Shown piece by piece: positions 1 through 11,507 of a stretch of 64,000 bases of DNA. The notes under the pieces were generated by a model, which worked only from the letters and a program-made list of their open reading frames with translations, was not told where the DNA came from and ran no database searches. Each line of letters begins with the position of its first letter. The first letter of the stretch is position 1. The stretch lies in the NCBI RefSeq assembly GCF_905220365.1, contig NC_061136.1, forward strand, positions 6,737,702 through 6,801,701, read 5' to 3'. The position numbers and the translations under genes are program-made. Source of the DNA: Vanessa cardui. Taxonomy: Eukaryota > Arthropoda > Insecta > Lepidoptera > Nymphalidae.

Positions 1-1690
1 ATTAATATATGTTAACAGAATACAAAATAATATATGTTCATTTTATTCTTCTTTGAAAATCTGTTTTGAACTCGCTAATTTCGTAAACTACAAACAAATG
101 TTCTTGCTATTTTCTCGGGTAGAGTTATATTAAGGGTTCAGTAACCTAATGTTTTCATTAAAATCGGATAACGATATCTCAGCAGGAAAACTCATAATGT
201 CATCTATAATTCGAATAAGATTCTTTAAATTTTACGGCGTGTAATCATTCGCAATTAAATAATTTCTCTCCCACAGAGATGACACTCGGACTATAAACAA
301 AAGAAAGGCCGAGTGTTTTTTAGAAACATAAAAAAGCCGACTTTAGTGCGGATGGGCTTAATTGTAGGTACTATTTATGTTCTGTTACATAAAAAAAATA
401 TATATATGAGTCAGTAATTTATGGTTACAAATAAGTTCAGTATCCTGTCCTGTAAAATGTCACTTCGTATCTTACTTGTGAAATGTTGAATGGAGACTTA
501 GCACTTTACACTACTTTAAATATTATAATTGTGACAGTAGATGTCTGTCGTTATCTTAAATTTAACGATCATAATCTAAGTTAGTTAATTCTGACATAAT
601 GAAAACAACAAACTAATTCGTGCGTTGATAATTCTTAATTTCTTATAATATATTTCACATTTTATGATAAAACGTGATTATAATAATAGCTGTTACATTC
701 CCCGAAGTCACGTTTGTAGCAATCATTTCACGTGCGTTTACTAATAAATATATTATCGTCGACTATAATCCCCATTCATATCTTTGTCTGATCTTACTTT
801 AGAAAGCTTTATCTATTAATTTAATTAACAATTATATTATTTTATGAAACATTATGTAGACAATTAAAATCAGTATCCGTGGTTTTGCATATAATATGGT
901 TGAATAGAGTAGTGTTAAAGAATACTTAGTACGTCCACAACATTATATGTTGTGGTAATTTCCGTCTATAAATCAAAGAGTTGTCATAGTGTTTAAGTGT
1001 GCTCGTGTGCTCTTTCTAACATTGTTAGTTTTAGGCATACAATTAACAACTGCAGTACAGAATAAGGAATTAGTAGTGCTACACTATCATGGTAAACACC
1101 TAAAGACATGATTTTGTAGTATTGCGAATTTAATTCTCATTTGATTATGAGGAGATCCATTGATCCTGATAATCCAATAGAACGAAAGACAGAAATTCTA
1201 CCACTTGTTAACTTTCAAACTTTGGAAATGGGAATTACCTAACTGAAATATCCACTCAATATCCTAAGTTTCAATCAAAGTGGTCGTTCTTAAAACGAGG
1301 TACAAATGCAGGAAATGCAATTCACGAGTGTGGCTACAAAGATTTGTACAAGAGTGCGAAAGAGAGCAATAGAGATAGCTTTTACTGTTATTGTGTAATA
1401 GAATGTCAGACGAATAAATAAAAACACATATCAGTCGCAGAAAAAAAAAGCTTCACTGACTACTTATAGTGGGATAGACTGTAATACCCTCAACTTCCAT
1501 ATCTCAGTCTGCAGGCTCAGTTTTTCTGGCCAAATGTTTTTGAGTCTTGATTGATAAATCTATATACGCCCAAGTTACTCACTGCTTAACACTCAAGATA
1601 ACATACGACTGTATCGCAAAACCATGTCTAGATAAACCACTAGATATATTTGATTTATTCACCAAGGCACAATGCAGATATCAAAATACG
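1..1690. other. No gene recognised; AT-rich sequence
   Basis: I see no credible exon or identifiable repeat here. A short ATG-containing stretch at 947-954 is followed by a possible splice donor (GTAATT) and has the right phase to be a first exon for the small-protein gene at 4170, but that match could easily be chance. Confidence 0.5.
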
Positions 1691-1699
1691 TTTCGAGTA

Positions 1700-2815
1700 G
1701 ACTATAGTTAGCATTACAAACAAATCAACATCGTCATTTTACCTTATATGATGAAAGAACATAAATCTACCTCTCGGTTATAAGTAGCTTCTACTAAGAA
1801 ATGCAGGAAGGAATTCAGTCGTCATTCTGGATTTACGCTAAAATAGGTATTCTACAAGGATCAGTTTTGGGTCCTTTTCTATTTCTAGTATATACATTTG
1901 TATATATGATCATTTGATCATCTTGTCTATGTTAAAGGTATTTTTGATAAAGTGTTGTTTGTTAACGATCCTTCACTGATGTTTTAATTTGAAAGAGAAA
2001 AAACTGACTATGACGATTAAACAATAAATAATATAGTTTTAAACGCGCAAAAAATAAAATGTTTAGATTTTACCAAACAAACTATAGAGAGGAAAATTAG
2101 AATATATTTTTAATCGATATCGGTATCTGTCTTGAAACTACTCTATTTTTGGGAGAAAAATTAGATTCTTAACTTCAGTGGAATCCTCTCAGGAAGAATC
2201 AGTTACGCAGCATACGCGGTTAGAAAAGTTAGACAACTAACTGATATTGATACCGCTCGTCTACTATATTTTAGTTATTTACATAGTGCCTATGTTGTAT
2301 GGGATATTTCTTTGGGACAACGCTGCAGATATTGAATCTGTTTTTATTTTACAAAATAAAGCAGTCCGGTCTATTTATAATCTTGGAGTTAGAGACTCGG
2401 GAGGACTCCTTCAGGATGTTTCTAACGCTTCCTCCCTGGAATTGGAATCTTCACTGTTGTGTCATAGTATATTTGCAAGAAAATAAAATGTATATTCACA
2501 GTAACATTGATCGCTTTTATTGAATCAGTGATAAAATCATTGTATGTATATAAGACGCAAGAATAAGCTTATAACGCCAAGCTTTCGACTCCGCGAATTC
2601 AGTAAATCCTTGTTAGGACAAGGCATTCGTTTCTATTCTAAAATTCCGCAGGTATAATTAGCTTTGCGGATTCGTAAATGTAAATCTTTAAAAAATATAT
2701 ATTGGTAAAGAAGACATATTATTCAAAAAATATTATATATGTAGATGATAAAAAAGCGTGGACAACAAGCTAATACTTGTTGACTTGTTGGCAGGATATG
2801 TTATTACGAATATTA
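1700..2815 (+). mobile_element. Decayed non-LTR retrotransposon (LINE), reverse transcriptase fragment
   Basis: Broken reading frames on the plus strand carry recognisable pieces of a LINE reverse transcriptase in the correct order. Around 1855-1900 there is a 'LQGSVLGPFLFLVYT' motif (RT box 4), near 1950 a degraded 'FADD'-like catalytic box reading LFVNDPS, near 2040 'VLNAQKIKCLDFTKQ', and at 2290-2400 the thumb-like 'GIFLWDNAADIESVFILQNK' block. Tail pieces ending 'DDKKAWT' lie near 2745-2765. Frameshifts and stops show that it is dead. The same family's carboxyl tail and 3' end recur at 41205-41640 and 62766-62915. The order and motifs fit the CR1/Jockey group of lepidopteran LINEs; the exact clade is not resolved. 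Confidence 0.75.
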
Positions 2816-4169
2816 TACATACATATTTAACTGCCATACTTTATATCTTAATTGTTGAAAAAGAGTAACTACAGAATTCGGAATGTGTAATTTATTCAAT
2901 GAATATAGGTTATATTATAAAATGACGATTCGAAGTACTTATAAAAGCCGAAAAAGAGTATATTTTAATTTTGAGTTCATTTATTCTAATTTACATGTCG
3001 CATGTACAATTTATAAATAGTAGATGAAAACCATACATATGTGCAACGCACTCAATATTATTCTGTGCAATTTACGTAACTTCGGAATTTTCGACATTCC
3101 ATATCAATATTGCCTATGCATACAGATATAAATAATAACGTTTCCATTACAATGAAAAATATATTGACTACTAAAATAATGTAATTAATTTAATACAAAT
3201 TAATAATACCTAAAAATAGTAGCTGAGTTCCGTGTCGGGAATAACACACTTTTTGTCGTCATTATACCATTTTCAACGATATCAGTACGATAAGATAAGA
3301 TAAAATATCTTCGAGATAAAACTTGTTAGTTTGAAAATCAATGTAAAATATCGAGCATGTAATTGTACTTTAAATAATACCAAGATAAATAAAGATGCTT
3401 TACCAACACTACTGGATCTATTACCAACGCTTTCTCTTCTCATAAGGACGATTCACTTTTATGCTCTAATGTGGAGTTGGTACACATGTCTCAACTAATA
3501 TATGCTTACTTTGTAGTCGTACACTAGTTACATTATAAACATAAACAGTCCTGTGACACAGGGTTGGACTGAGGACTGTCGGTAGTGTTAAATATAAAAA
3601 GGCCTAAAGTCTTTTCGTGGAGGTCAACTTGCTTTATATCAAATTTCATCGAATTTTGTTCAGTGCCTTAGCTGCGAAGGAGCAACAGACAGATAGAGTT
3701 TTTTTATAATATTGATAATATTAGTATATATAATGATAGTTTAATCTTGCAAAAAGTAATTGTGATTTAGCTAATGAGCCGTTTCGGATACAGCAATGTA
3801 ACAGAAAATAAATAATTTATGACATCAATATTGATAAATTTGTTAGTCGAAGTAGTCCACTATCGATAGACAATCGATAGTTAAGGTGTAAGGGATAGTA
3901 ACGATAGTATTGATTAAAACAAAAATATTATTTATGCTGAAATTCCTTCACCAGTTTCTCTAATATGAGCAGAGCTGATCATGAAAAGCGTAGTTTTATT
4001 TCATTTTTAAATTTTTACTTTACCAATCAGTATCGTATGGCTCAAATATAGCAAATAAAAAACTAATTTTACAAAGTAATTAAATCCACTAATACTACAC
4101 GACTACTATACAAATTTTGTTTGAAGTCAATAAATAATAATTGATTAATTATAATTTTCTTTTTTCCAG
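2816..4169. other. No gene recognised; AT-rich intergenic or intronic sequence
   Basis: Nothing codes convincingly. The only notable motif is a palindromic TATCGATA near 3861. If the small-protein gene at 4170 has its first exon upstream, this stretch is part of its first intron or its promoter. Confidence 0.5.
3861..3868. promoter_or_regulatory. DRE-like palindrome TATCGATA
   Basis: An exact TATCGATA occurs here, followed 5 bases later by AATCGATAG. TATCGATA is the binding site of the insect factor DREF in Drosophila promoters. It lies 300 bp upstream of the small transmembrane-protein exon at 4170. A single site in AT-rich DNA is weak evidence. Confidence 0.2.
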
Positions 4170-5119
4170 TCTAAGTTGTGTATGCGGTCTCCTATGCAAG
4201 ATCATCAGTTTGTTCTTCTCCTTAATAGTCATCGTGGGTATAATCCTACTTATATTGTGGGCGACGGGAGTAATCTTCGTAAAAGAGGTAATACTACTTT
4301 TTTTAAATAGGGTTCTATAGTATTATAAATGGTCTAGAGCTTTGTTCAAACCTGTCAAGTTAAGTGAGCTTGAGTGTTACTGCAAGCTCAAGGGACATAA
4401 CATCTTAGTTCACGAGGTTTGCGACACATTGGCGATGTACGAAATTGTTGTTTCTTACATCGCCAACGTCTATGGGCGTAACCGCCTACCATTAGATGAC
4501 AGATTAGAGCGTTTTTTTATGGAATATGTTGGCGGACGAGCATATGGGCCACCTGATAGTAAGTGATCACCATCACCCATAGACAGTGACGCTGTAACAA
4601 ATATTAACTATTTCTTACATCGTCACTGCGCCACCAACCTTGGGAACTAAGATATTATGTTCCTTATGCCTGTAGTTACACTGGCTTACTGACCCTTCAA
4701 ACCGGAACACTTCAATACTGAGGACTGTTGTTTGGCGGTTTCACTAAAAAATTATTGAAGCGTTTTTGCTGACGAGTCTATACCGAATTTTTAGTTTGAC
4801 ACAAAAAAAACTGACTATGACGATTATTAAGTGATCAAAGTTTTTATATTATTAAGTGATCAAAAACGATTGGTTTAAATAAATAATTTAGTTTTAATTA
4901 CTCAAAAATAAAAAGTGTAGTTTTTAATCTAACAAATTTTGGAAAGACATAACATCTCAGTTGTTCCTTTGGAACTGCTTGTAAGTAATTTAGCGCGTAT
5001 GATATATTCTTAATCACATATCGCTTTGATTATTAAAAATATTTTTATTTTAACAGGGCAACGATGAAAATGTGAGTAACGTATTAAGAAGCACGCTGAG
5101 AATGGGGAATGGAGCGTAA
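4170..5119 (+). CDS. Small single-pass membrane protein gene (3' exons), copy 1
   Basis: Two exons with good borders can be read. Exon 4170-4287 follows a pyrimidine-rich 'tttttccag' acceptor and ends at a 'gtaata' donor. It has one leading base, then 39 codons starting LSCVCGLLCKIISLFFSLIV and ending ATGVIFVKE, which is a cysteine-rich start followed by one hydrophobic membrane span. Exon 5057-5119 follows 'ttttaacag' and gives a 20-residue polar tail, GNDENVSNVLRSTLRMGNGA, then stop. Poly(A) signals follow 110-140 bp later. The first exon with the start codon is not certain (one candidate is ATG at 947). A second gene at 8670-10792 has a transmembrane exon of the same phase with the same C-x-C-x-L-x-C pattern, which argues that this frame is the real one. 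I do not recognise the family, and no function is inferred beyond membrane insertion. Confidence 0.5.
4342..4505 (-). repeat. Nymphalid-type ~270-bp interspersed repeat, minus copy
   Basis: This is the reverse-oriented half of a head-to-head pair. It includes 'aagggacataacatcttag' and a 'cattggcgatgtacg' segment that match, reversed, the complete copy at 37071-37350. The 74-residue open frame across it is repeat sequence, not a gene. Confidence 0.7.
4528..4745 (+). repeat. Nymphalid-type ~270-bp interspersed repeat, plus copy
   Basis: It carries 'atgggccacctgatagtaag', 'gcgccaccaaccttgggaac' and 'tgttgtttggcggt', the same landmarks as the full copy at 37071. It lies head to head with the reverse copy just upstream, inside the last intron of the small-protein gene. 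Confidence 0.75.
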
Positions 5120-5230
5120 CACGCGAGAAAATTTTACGAGATGCGTAATATAATCTAAGTATTAATAATTTATCATAGACTTAATATTTAATTTTAAGCG
5201 GATGTAAAATACTATTGATATGAAATCGGT

Positions 5231-5260
5231 AATAAAAGGTTTTTATTATATTAAAATAAA
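5231..5260 (+). terminator. Poly(A) signals of the small-protein gene
   Basis: AATAAA occurs at 5231-5236 and 5255-5260, 112 and 136 bp after the stop codon at 5119. This is a normal distance for a short 3' untranslated region. Confidence 0.4.
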
Positions 5261-5723
5261 TATAATGAATAACTTTGATTTCCGCCGCTGATTCACTATA
5301 ACTTAACACTAATAGTACATTGTAACTTTAATTTAACAAAATAACAGACAAAATAATTGTAACAAATGTGATATACAAATAAGTAACAGTTAATTGTGAA
5401 GGTTTAAATAACACACAAATGTTTTATTTCGCTTTTAATATCTATTTCTTGTATAATTCTTGTTTTTCCGACTCTATCTTCACAATAATTTTATATTAAT
5501 TGTAACTTATTAAATTGTAAAAAAGCTAATGAAATACATTTTATATTAATAATTTGTTGTCTTAATATCCCATTTTTATATAATATTATTATAGTCATTC
5601 ATTATATCCATACTTTTGTCGTTATTGTCTGAATCACTTGTAGGTTGAAGGATGTATACTGAATGTAATTGAACACATAAAGGTTATATAAATAATATAA
5701 TTTAAGATAATTTTGTGCGACAC

Positions 5724-5917
5724 AACTTAACTGTAGCATCGACAAATTGAAAAAAAAATCAATGAATCGTCAATTTGGCTTAAGTATTGGTGACACGACA
5801 GTACAAATTATTACGTTTGTGTAAAGAACATTTTCGCATAAGAAATAAATAAATACGGATTTTGAAGTCTCTTAATTAAGATCTGTTTTACCAAATTTAA
5901 CGATGCTACATCAAATT
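5724..5917. mobile_element. Short MITE with GTAGCATCG inverted ends
   Basis: The left end reads AACTTAACTGTAGCATCG and the right end, reversed, reads AATTTGATGTAGCATCG, both followed by a similar AAATT stretch. The 194-bp element has no coding capacity. A longer relative with the same ends lies at 54220-54558. I could not define a clean target-site duplication, so the superfamily is open. Confidence 0.45.
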
Positions 5918-6620
5918 ATGTATTACTATGCTATTGTATCAAATGCTAACTGCTCATTTTGCTCAGTTATATTAAAGACATTTGTTATTGCTCATAGCGT
6001 AATGATATGTATATTGCCTTCCGCGATAAATAGCCTATTTAACAATGAAATAATTAATTAAATCGAATAACTAGTTCCTGAGATGAGAGAACCAAGAAAC
6101 AAACTCTTCAACTTTATAATATTAGTATAAATTAATTATGAATAAATTAATTGCATTACTCTACTTTTAAAATAATGCTCAAGGGTTATTAGTCAATCAA
6201 TGCCTGGCTTCTTTCGGATGTCAAATCAATGTCAGGAAGTGAGAAACCAATAAGGCCGACCAATAAAGTTTTGCTAAATTTAATTCTATTAACCATAGCC
6301 AACTCATAAATTATTACTCTTTATCAACTGACATGACAAACAAATTTGTTCTGAGACGTTTGACATACATTAAAATAGAGAATTATCCGTAAGGAATTTA
6401 TATTTTCTGCGATAAAAAAGAAAACTGAAAATATTAAATAATAATAGTATTAATAGAACACTATAACATATAGAATATAAGAAGATAAATGTGTATATAG
6501 TGCTACTTAAAATTATTGTAATACCTTTGATAGTGTTATAATAAAAAAATGCGAAGATTAGTTCCTCTTTTCTAGCATTCTAAGTAAGGTTGAATTAATC
6601 GTTTAAGGTAAGAACTTATA

Positions 6621-6934
6621 ACAACAACAAAAAAACAACAGCCACTAAATTCCCACTGCTGGGCTAAAAGCCTCCTCTCCCTTTGAGGAGATGGTTTGGA
6701 ACATATTCCACCACGCTGTTCCAATGCGGGTTGGTGGAATACACATGTGGCAGAATTTCTATGAAATTTGTCACATGCAGGTTTCCTCACGATGTTTTCC
6801 TTTCCTTCTCGCATGGCACGAGATGAATTATAAAGACAAATTAAGCACATGGAACAGCGGTGTTTGCCTGGGTTTGAACCCGCAATCATCGGTTAAGATG
6901 CACGCGTTCTAACCACTAGGCCATCTCGACTCTA
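6621..6934 (-). mobile_element. tRNA-derived SINE (Metulj-like), full length
   Basis: In minus orientation it starts with a tRNA-like head: 'gagtcgagatggcctagtgg' (A-box region), then 'gcgggttcaaacccaggc' (B box). The body contains 'catcgtgaggaaacctgcat', 'attctgccacatgtg' and 'ggaacatattcc', and it ends in a (GTT)n-like tail. It is flanked by the 8-bp direct repeat AACTTATA (6613-6620 and 6935-6942), a target-site duplication. The open frames over this element are not genes. Confidence 0.9.
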
Positions 6935-7578
6935 AACTTATATAATTATGTAATTGTCACGATCACTTATTCATTTATGAATAAACACATACCAAAGTAA
7001 GAAATTTCACTAGCAGCTAGTAAATTTCCCAGTGAAAGAAAAACTCTTTGCTTTATTTTTTTTTAAACTAGAGATAAATTTAATATTTTTATAAAGAATA
7101 AGACATCTTGAAATTCAACCGGTATAGTAATTACCAAAATATTCGATATCTTTTAGACCGTTCGATACAACTTCAGGCAAACACCGCAATGCGAAATGTC
7201 ATCAAAAATGCTCTGTGTAGTAAATTCTAAGCAGATCGCTGCAAATTTCTATTTGCTGTTTACAATAGAAACATGTCTTAACAGTTCAAGAACATAATAT
7301 TTTTATAATTAGCAATAATGGCACACAAACATATTTATGCCACACTTTAGTGATTTGGAACAATTTATCTATCACATTTTTATCTATATTGTTTTCTGCG
7401 TCACCGATTAAAGTGTTGAAACTGATAAAAGGGATCGTATAAACAATTAAATTAGCTTTTTAATTCGTTTTTTTTATATATACAAAATTGCTGTAGCTGG
7501 TGTTATGTTTCTAATGTCATAACAATAAGTCTTATGTTTATATATCTTTTATAAATTTTATAGTATTCATTATGTTCA

Positions 7579-7887
7579 GAAGACTCGAGATAGCCCAGTG
7601 TTTTAGAAAGCATGCATCTTAACCGATGATCGCGGTTTCAAATCCGCGCAAGCTGCACGGAATATTCCTGTGCTAAATTTGTGTTTATAATTCATCTCGT
7701 GCTCGACGACGAAGCAAAACATCGTGAGGAAACCTGCATGTATATAATTTCATAGAAATTCTGCCACATTTGTATTCCACCAACCCGCGTTGGAACAGCT
7801 TGGTAATATGTTCCAAGCCTTCTCCTCAAAGGGAGAGGAGGCCTTAGTCCAGCAGTGGGAAATCTACAGGCTGTTGTTGTTGTTGTT
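7579..7887 (+). mobile_element. tRNA-derived SINE (Metulj-like), full length
   Basis: Same family as the copy at 6621, here on the plus strand: 'actcgagatagcccagtg' head, 'cggtttcaaatccgcgc' B box, shared body, and a (TTG)n tail at 7871-7887. The flanking 8-bp direct repeat TATGTTCA (7571-7578 and 7888-7895) is the target-site duplication. The B box has drifted more than in the neighbouring copy. Confidence 0.9.
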
Positions 7888-8427
7888 TATGTTCATAATT
7901 GAAGTTACTTACGATCAAAATCAAATTATCTAATTTGAATTTAAGGTGAATGGTCATTGGTCAATGACAGCCAATGACGCTATGCGCGGCCAATGAGAGT
8001 TCAGTATTTTGAAAGGTGGGAAGCACTTGGCCTGTGATTTGATAAAATATAACAATAAGTAAGTACTTAATTTTTGTCTAATTAAAAGTTTATTTCATTA
8101 TTTTTATTAATTGCTAGCAAAACCCGCCGCTTTATGAGCGTAATTAAATTCGAGACAAAATCTTATATGTTTAAATGACTAAGTATACCAGCAGTAATCG
8201 AAAATAAAAGAAGGTTGTTTTAGATTTGAAAATTGCAAAAAGCCATTAAACTAAAAATTTTTTTATTACAAATTTAAATTTGTCTATATTTCGCAACTGT
8301 TTCTGCAAATAAAATTGCTAAAAAAATACAGGACTTGAACAATTGAATAGGTACATTCATTTAGAAATAACTATACTTGGTGTTTACAATTTCCAATAGA
8401 GAATGTTCTTCTCGAATCTTGTACATC

Positions 8428-8473
8428 TTGGACATTCGTGATGAATCATAAATGATTCTTCACGAATGTCCAA
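8428..8473. repeat. 22-bp inverted repeat (hairpin)
   Basis: The arms TTGGACATTCGTGATGAATC... and its complement (one mismatch) are separated by two bases. It sits in non-coding sequence just upstream of the candidate first exon at 8670. Confidence 0.8.
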
Positions 8474-8669
8474 TGCAAATCCAATCTTAATAACTCTCGA
8501 AATAGAGTTTAAATTTGATTATGATAAAGCAAAATAAGTCATAGACTCTTGAGTTTACTTCTATAATAACATTCATAATTTACATTCAGGTGTATTGTGA
8601 ACACAGAAAAGCTGCTATAAGTTAATGCATTATTACATTAAAATTAAATCAATATAAAATTGATACAAT

Positions 8670-10792
8670 ATGTGGTAAGTCCTTATTATGTATTAATTTA
8701 TCATTCAAAACCATCCCTTTGAACAGAAAATGAATTCCATTTTTAAAAGAAAATTCTGAGTGTACACTTTTGGCATTACCAAAATAAATTTTACGTGGTA
8801 AGATTGTCAATTTTTCATCCAAGAGTTACCTAAGAGTTTCCTCGCGACGTTCAACAGTAATATATACCTACTGTCTACAATATTAACTTTGAAAATGATA
8901 GCATCTTCATCAGCTTCAATGAATTAGAAAGAACTAAAAACTATGAAGCAAATTTTATACTAGAGCTCTATCTTATATTGTCAATAATGAAGAATATTAG
9001 AATATTGTCCTCTTAACCAATACCAATTATCGACCGCGACTAATGCCAGAGGAGACGAAGCAACTGTAGGTACTGGAAATATTATTACATGTACCTATAT
9101 ATGGGTTATTGTTTGGCTGTAGGGCCTTGTGTAAAGCCCGTCTGTGTAGCTACCACCCACTCATCTGATATTCTATCGCTAATTAGAGGTACTTATTATT
9201 GCCGGGAAACGAGCTTACATATAAGTGGCTCAAAGGACTAAACATCTTAGCTCCCAATGACGGCGGAGTTTTTTATGACGTTGGGAATGGTTAATATTTC
9301 TTACAGCAACAATATCTGTAGGTGGTACTTATTACCAGTCGCCCATCACAAGGAATGCCAATATAACAACACGGAAGAAATTTCAAATATGATACGCAAC
9401 TAACGTATCCTATACCTATACCTGTAATTATAATTGCAAAAACTTCAAGCCAAAATAATGCTTAATGAAAATTGTAGGAATATGTCTGGAAATGTCTGGT
9501 TTTTGAACAATTCGCCTATTCGAAGTCTGCTACATACACTAGATCCATTGTCCTGTATATTGATACAAAAACTTGATTAAATTTCAATTATTTTAGTGTA
9601 AGTGTACTTTTTTTCAGTTGTATATGTTCCCTAATCTGTCAACTCGTAAGCTGTGCAATAATGATAGCTATAATCGCCGCTGTAGTGATAGTAGTTCAGT
9701 TTGCTTGCGAATATTTGAATCGTAAGTATAATTTACTTATAACCTTTGATATGGCCTAAAAAAACAAAGTTCATATTTGTTCATCAGTCCGTAAATATCT
9801 TCTATATATAGATTTATTTTCTATATATATAATATATTTAGTCTTCAAAACGTTGTTAAAAATTTGACATATTGTTATATAAGTTTATTTAATTAAAACA
9901 TTTGTTATTTTTCTTTTCAATAGTTAATAATTTTACACTAAAGTAAAAGAGAAAAATCATTAGAAAAACAGAAAAAACAAGAAAAATTTCATAAAACTTC
10001 AACTTTTAGTAACTGAGAAGTAAGTTAACACAAATGAGTTAATTTAAAATACTATTTATAATAGATAGATAGATACTTATTTATTCGGAAGCAAGTAGTT
10101 TACTAATGGTACCTGAAGGTGCCCTAGCAATTTATTTTGTCAGAGTATTCTTAGATAACTTATTTTCACGCATCATATTATAGTCATAAGAAATAATGAG
10201 AATATTTAATTTATTTAAATAATAGATAAATTCACGTATTTTGTTTTATATTTATTGAAGTGTATTTATTATCTATCCGTATTTAGAGTACGTTTTGCTA
10301 TAAATTTTTAATTTTTTTATTTATTCAACTTATTAGAAATCAAGAAGTTTTTGACATTTTGAGAGGAGAAATAAACGGTTATCCATTTTGTAGTCATACT
10401 TATTTAAATAATTCTTAAATATTTATACAGGTTACTTGTCGTAATTTGAAAAAATCGTATCACTAGTCATCTTCCTCCATTTCCCTGTAAAAAAGTCGTG
10501 TAACGGTTGGTAACACAATATTAGTTATTACAAATGAATAACGCGTTAGGACTGCCTTGCCTGCTCCGTGCGGTTCGATCCGCCTTACCAAGTAATGTAT
10601 CTAATAATATAATATAGGATCTTATATACATGATGTAAGTAACACTGGTGTATAACAGTTTTTGTTTTTGGAATTTAAATAACATTTTAGTAATTTAATT
10701 TAAAATAGATATAGTAATTTTAACATTCCACAAATTATTAATTATATATTCTTAACTATAACGTGGTAATTATATTTATTATTGCAGATTAA
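8670..10792 (+). CDS. Small single-pass membrane protein gene, copy 2
   Basis: The central exon, 9618-9721, follows a 'tttttttcag' acceptor and ends at a consensus GTAAGT donor. After one leading base it reads CICSLICQLVSCAIMIAI, then a valine/isoleucine-rich span and FACEYLN. It matches the exon at 4170-4287 in phase, in the C-x-C-x-L-x-C start and in the single membrane span. A plausible first exon is ATG TG at 8670-8674 with a perfect GTAAGT donor, which joins in frame to give Met-Cys-Cys-Ile-Cys. A plausible last exon starts at 10788 after 'attattgcag' and gives His then TAA. That would make a peptide of about 37 residues. The central exon is better supported than the two ends. No function is recognised. 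Confidence 0.4.
9112..9350 (-). repeat. Nymphalid-type ~270-bp interspersed repeat, decayed
   Basis: Read on the minus strand it retains the family's 'gggcgac', 'aagaaatattaaccattccc' and 'gggctttacacaaggcccta' landmarks. It is inside the first intron proposed for small-protein gene 2. Confidence 0.65.
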
Positions 10793-11429
10793 ATGAAATA
10801 TCTGAAATGTCGACATCAATTGAGATGAAAATATGAACTTTAACATATGACTTGATGGTACTTTTAAGATATTCTGACGTATTAAGGTAAATTAAATATT
10901 TAAAATACGAAGATATATTTATTTAAATAATTAAAAATCCGTTAAGTTGATTTATTTAGAAACCTTATCAGCAAATTCGGTCCTGTAACTACTCTGCCCA
11001 AGACAGATGTTTATAATATAATTACGATACGTTTTACGTATTTTTTTTTCGTAACACGCGGCTGCACTGTTACTGAGAGTTTATCAAAAGAAAAACCTGA
11101 TATTTTTACCGAAACACCCCTGGGATCGAATTTAAAACCTAGGGGTAAGCTGGCCACTACAGCCCCCAGACTGTAATTAACTTCAACCCATATCCAAATG
11201 AAATTATAACAATTTTTATTCGTAATCAATTAAAAACATACAATAATTTAATAAATATATGTTTCTGATCTCAAATAGTACCTTATAGAATTCCAATCAA
11301 TTTGGTGTAATAAAACACTCCTATTATTATGTCAGTAATTAAATATTGAAACAATCGAAATTATAGGTTATCATATTCGTATCAATTCACTCGATCCATT
11401 TACGAAAATTAATTTGATGAATGTTATGT
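10793..11429. other. Intergenic; upstream region of the receptor gene
   Basis: No exon or repeat family is recognised. The stretch separates the second small-protein gene from the TATA box of the gustatory receptor gene on the same strand. Confidence 0.5.
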
Positions 11430-11465
11430 TATAAATACCGTCACTCCATTAGAAACCGTTCAGTA
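11430..11465 (+). promoter_or_regulatory. Core promoter of the gustatory receptor gene (TATA + Inr)
   Basis: TATAAATA at 11430-11437 is followed by the arthropod initiator TCAGTA at 11460-11465. The TATA box starts 32 bp upstream of the initiator A (11462), which is normal spacing. This puts the transcript start downstream of the in-frame ATG at 11421 and so supports the ATG at 11508 as the start codon, with a 46-nt leader. Confidence 0.6.
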
Positions 11466-11507
11466 TATTTCAAACAGGCAACCTCTATTCAAAAAGAACA
11501 TTCGAAG

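Noticed and set aside
2247..2523. Two overlapping small open frames
   Set aside because: The first is a remnant of LINE reverse transcriptase and the second is its shadow in another frame.
4170..4287. Alternative phase-0 frame (SKLCMRSPMQDHQFVLLL...)
   Set aside because: It is also open, but it joins to the next exon with a quick stop and has no counterpart in the homologous exon at 9618; the membrane-span frame does.
6572..6912. Open frames of 105 and 73 codons on both strands
   Set aside because: They lie over a SINE with a target-site duplication; the same text recurs at 7579 and 30893.
10550..10610. Box B-like GGTTCGATCC suggesting a tRNA gene
   Set aside because: No acceptor stem, A box or full cloverleaf can be folded around it.
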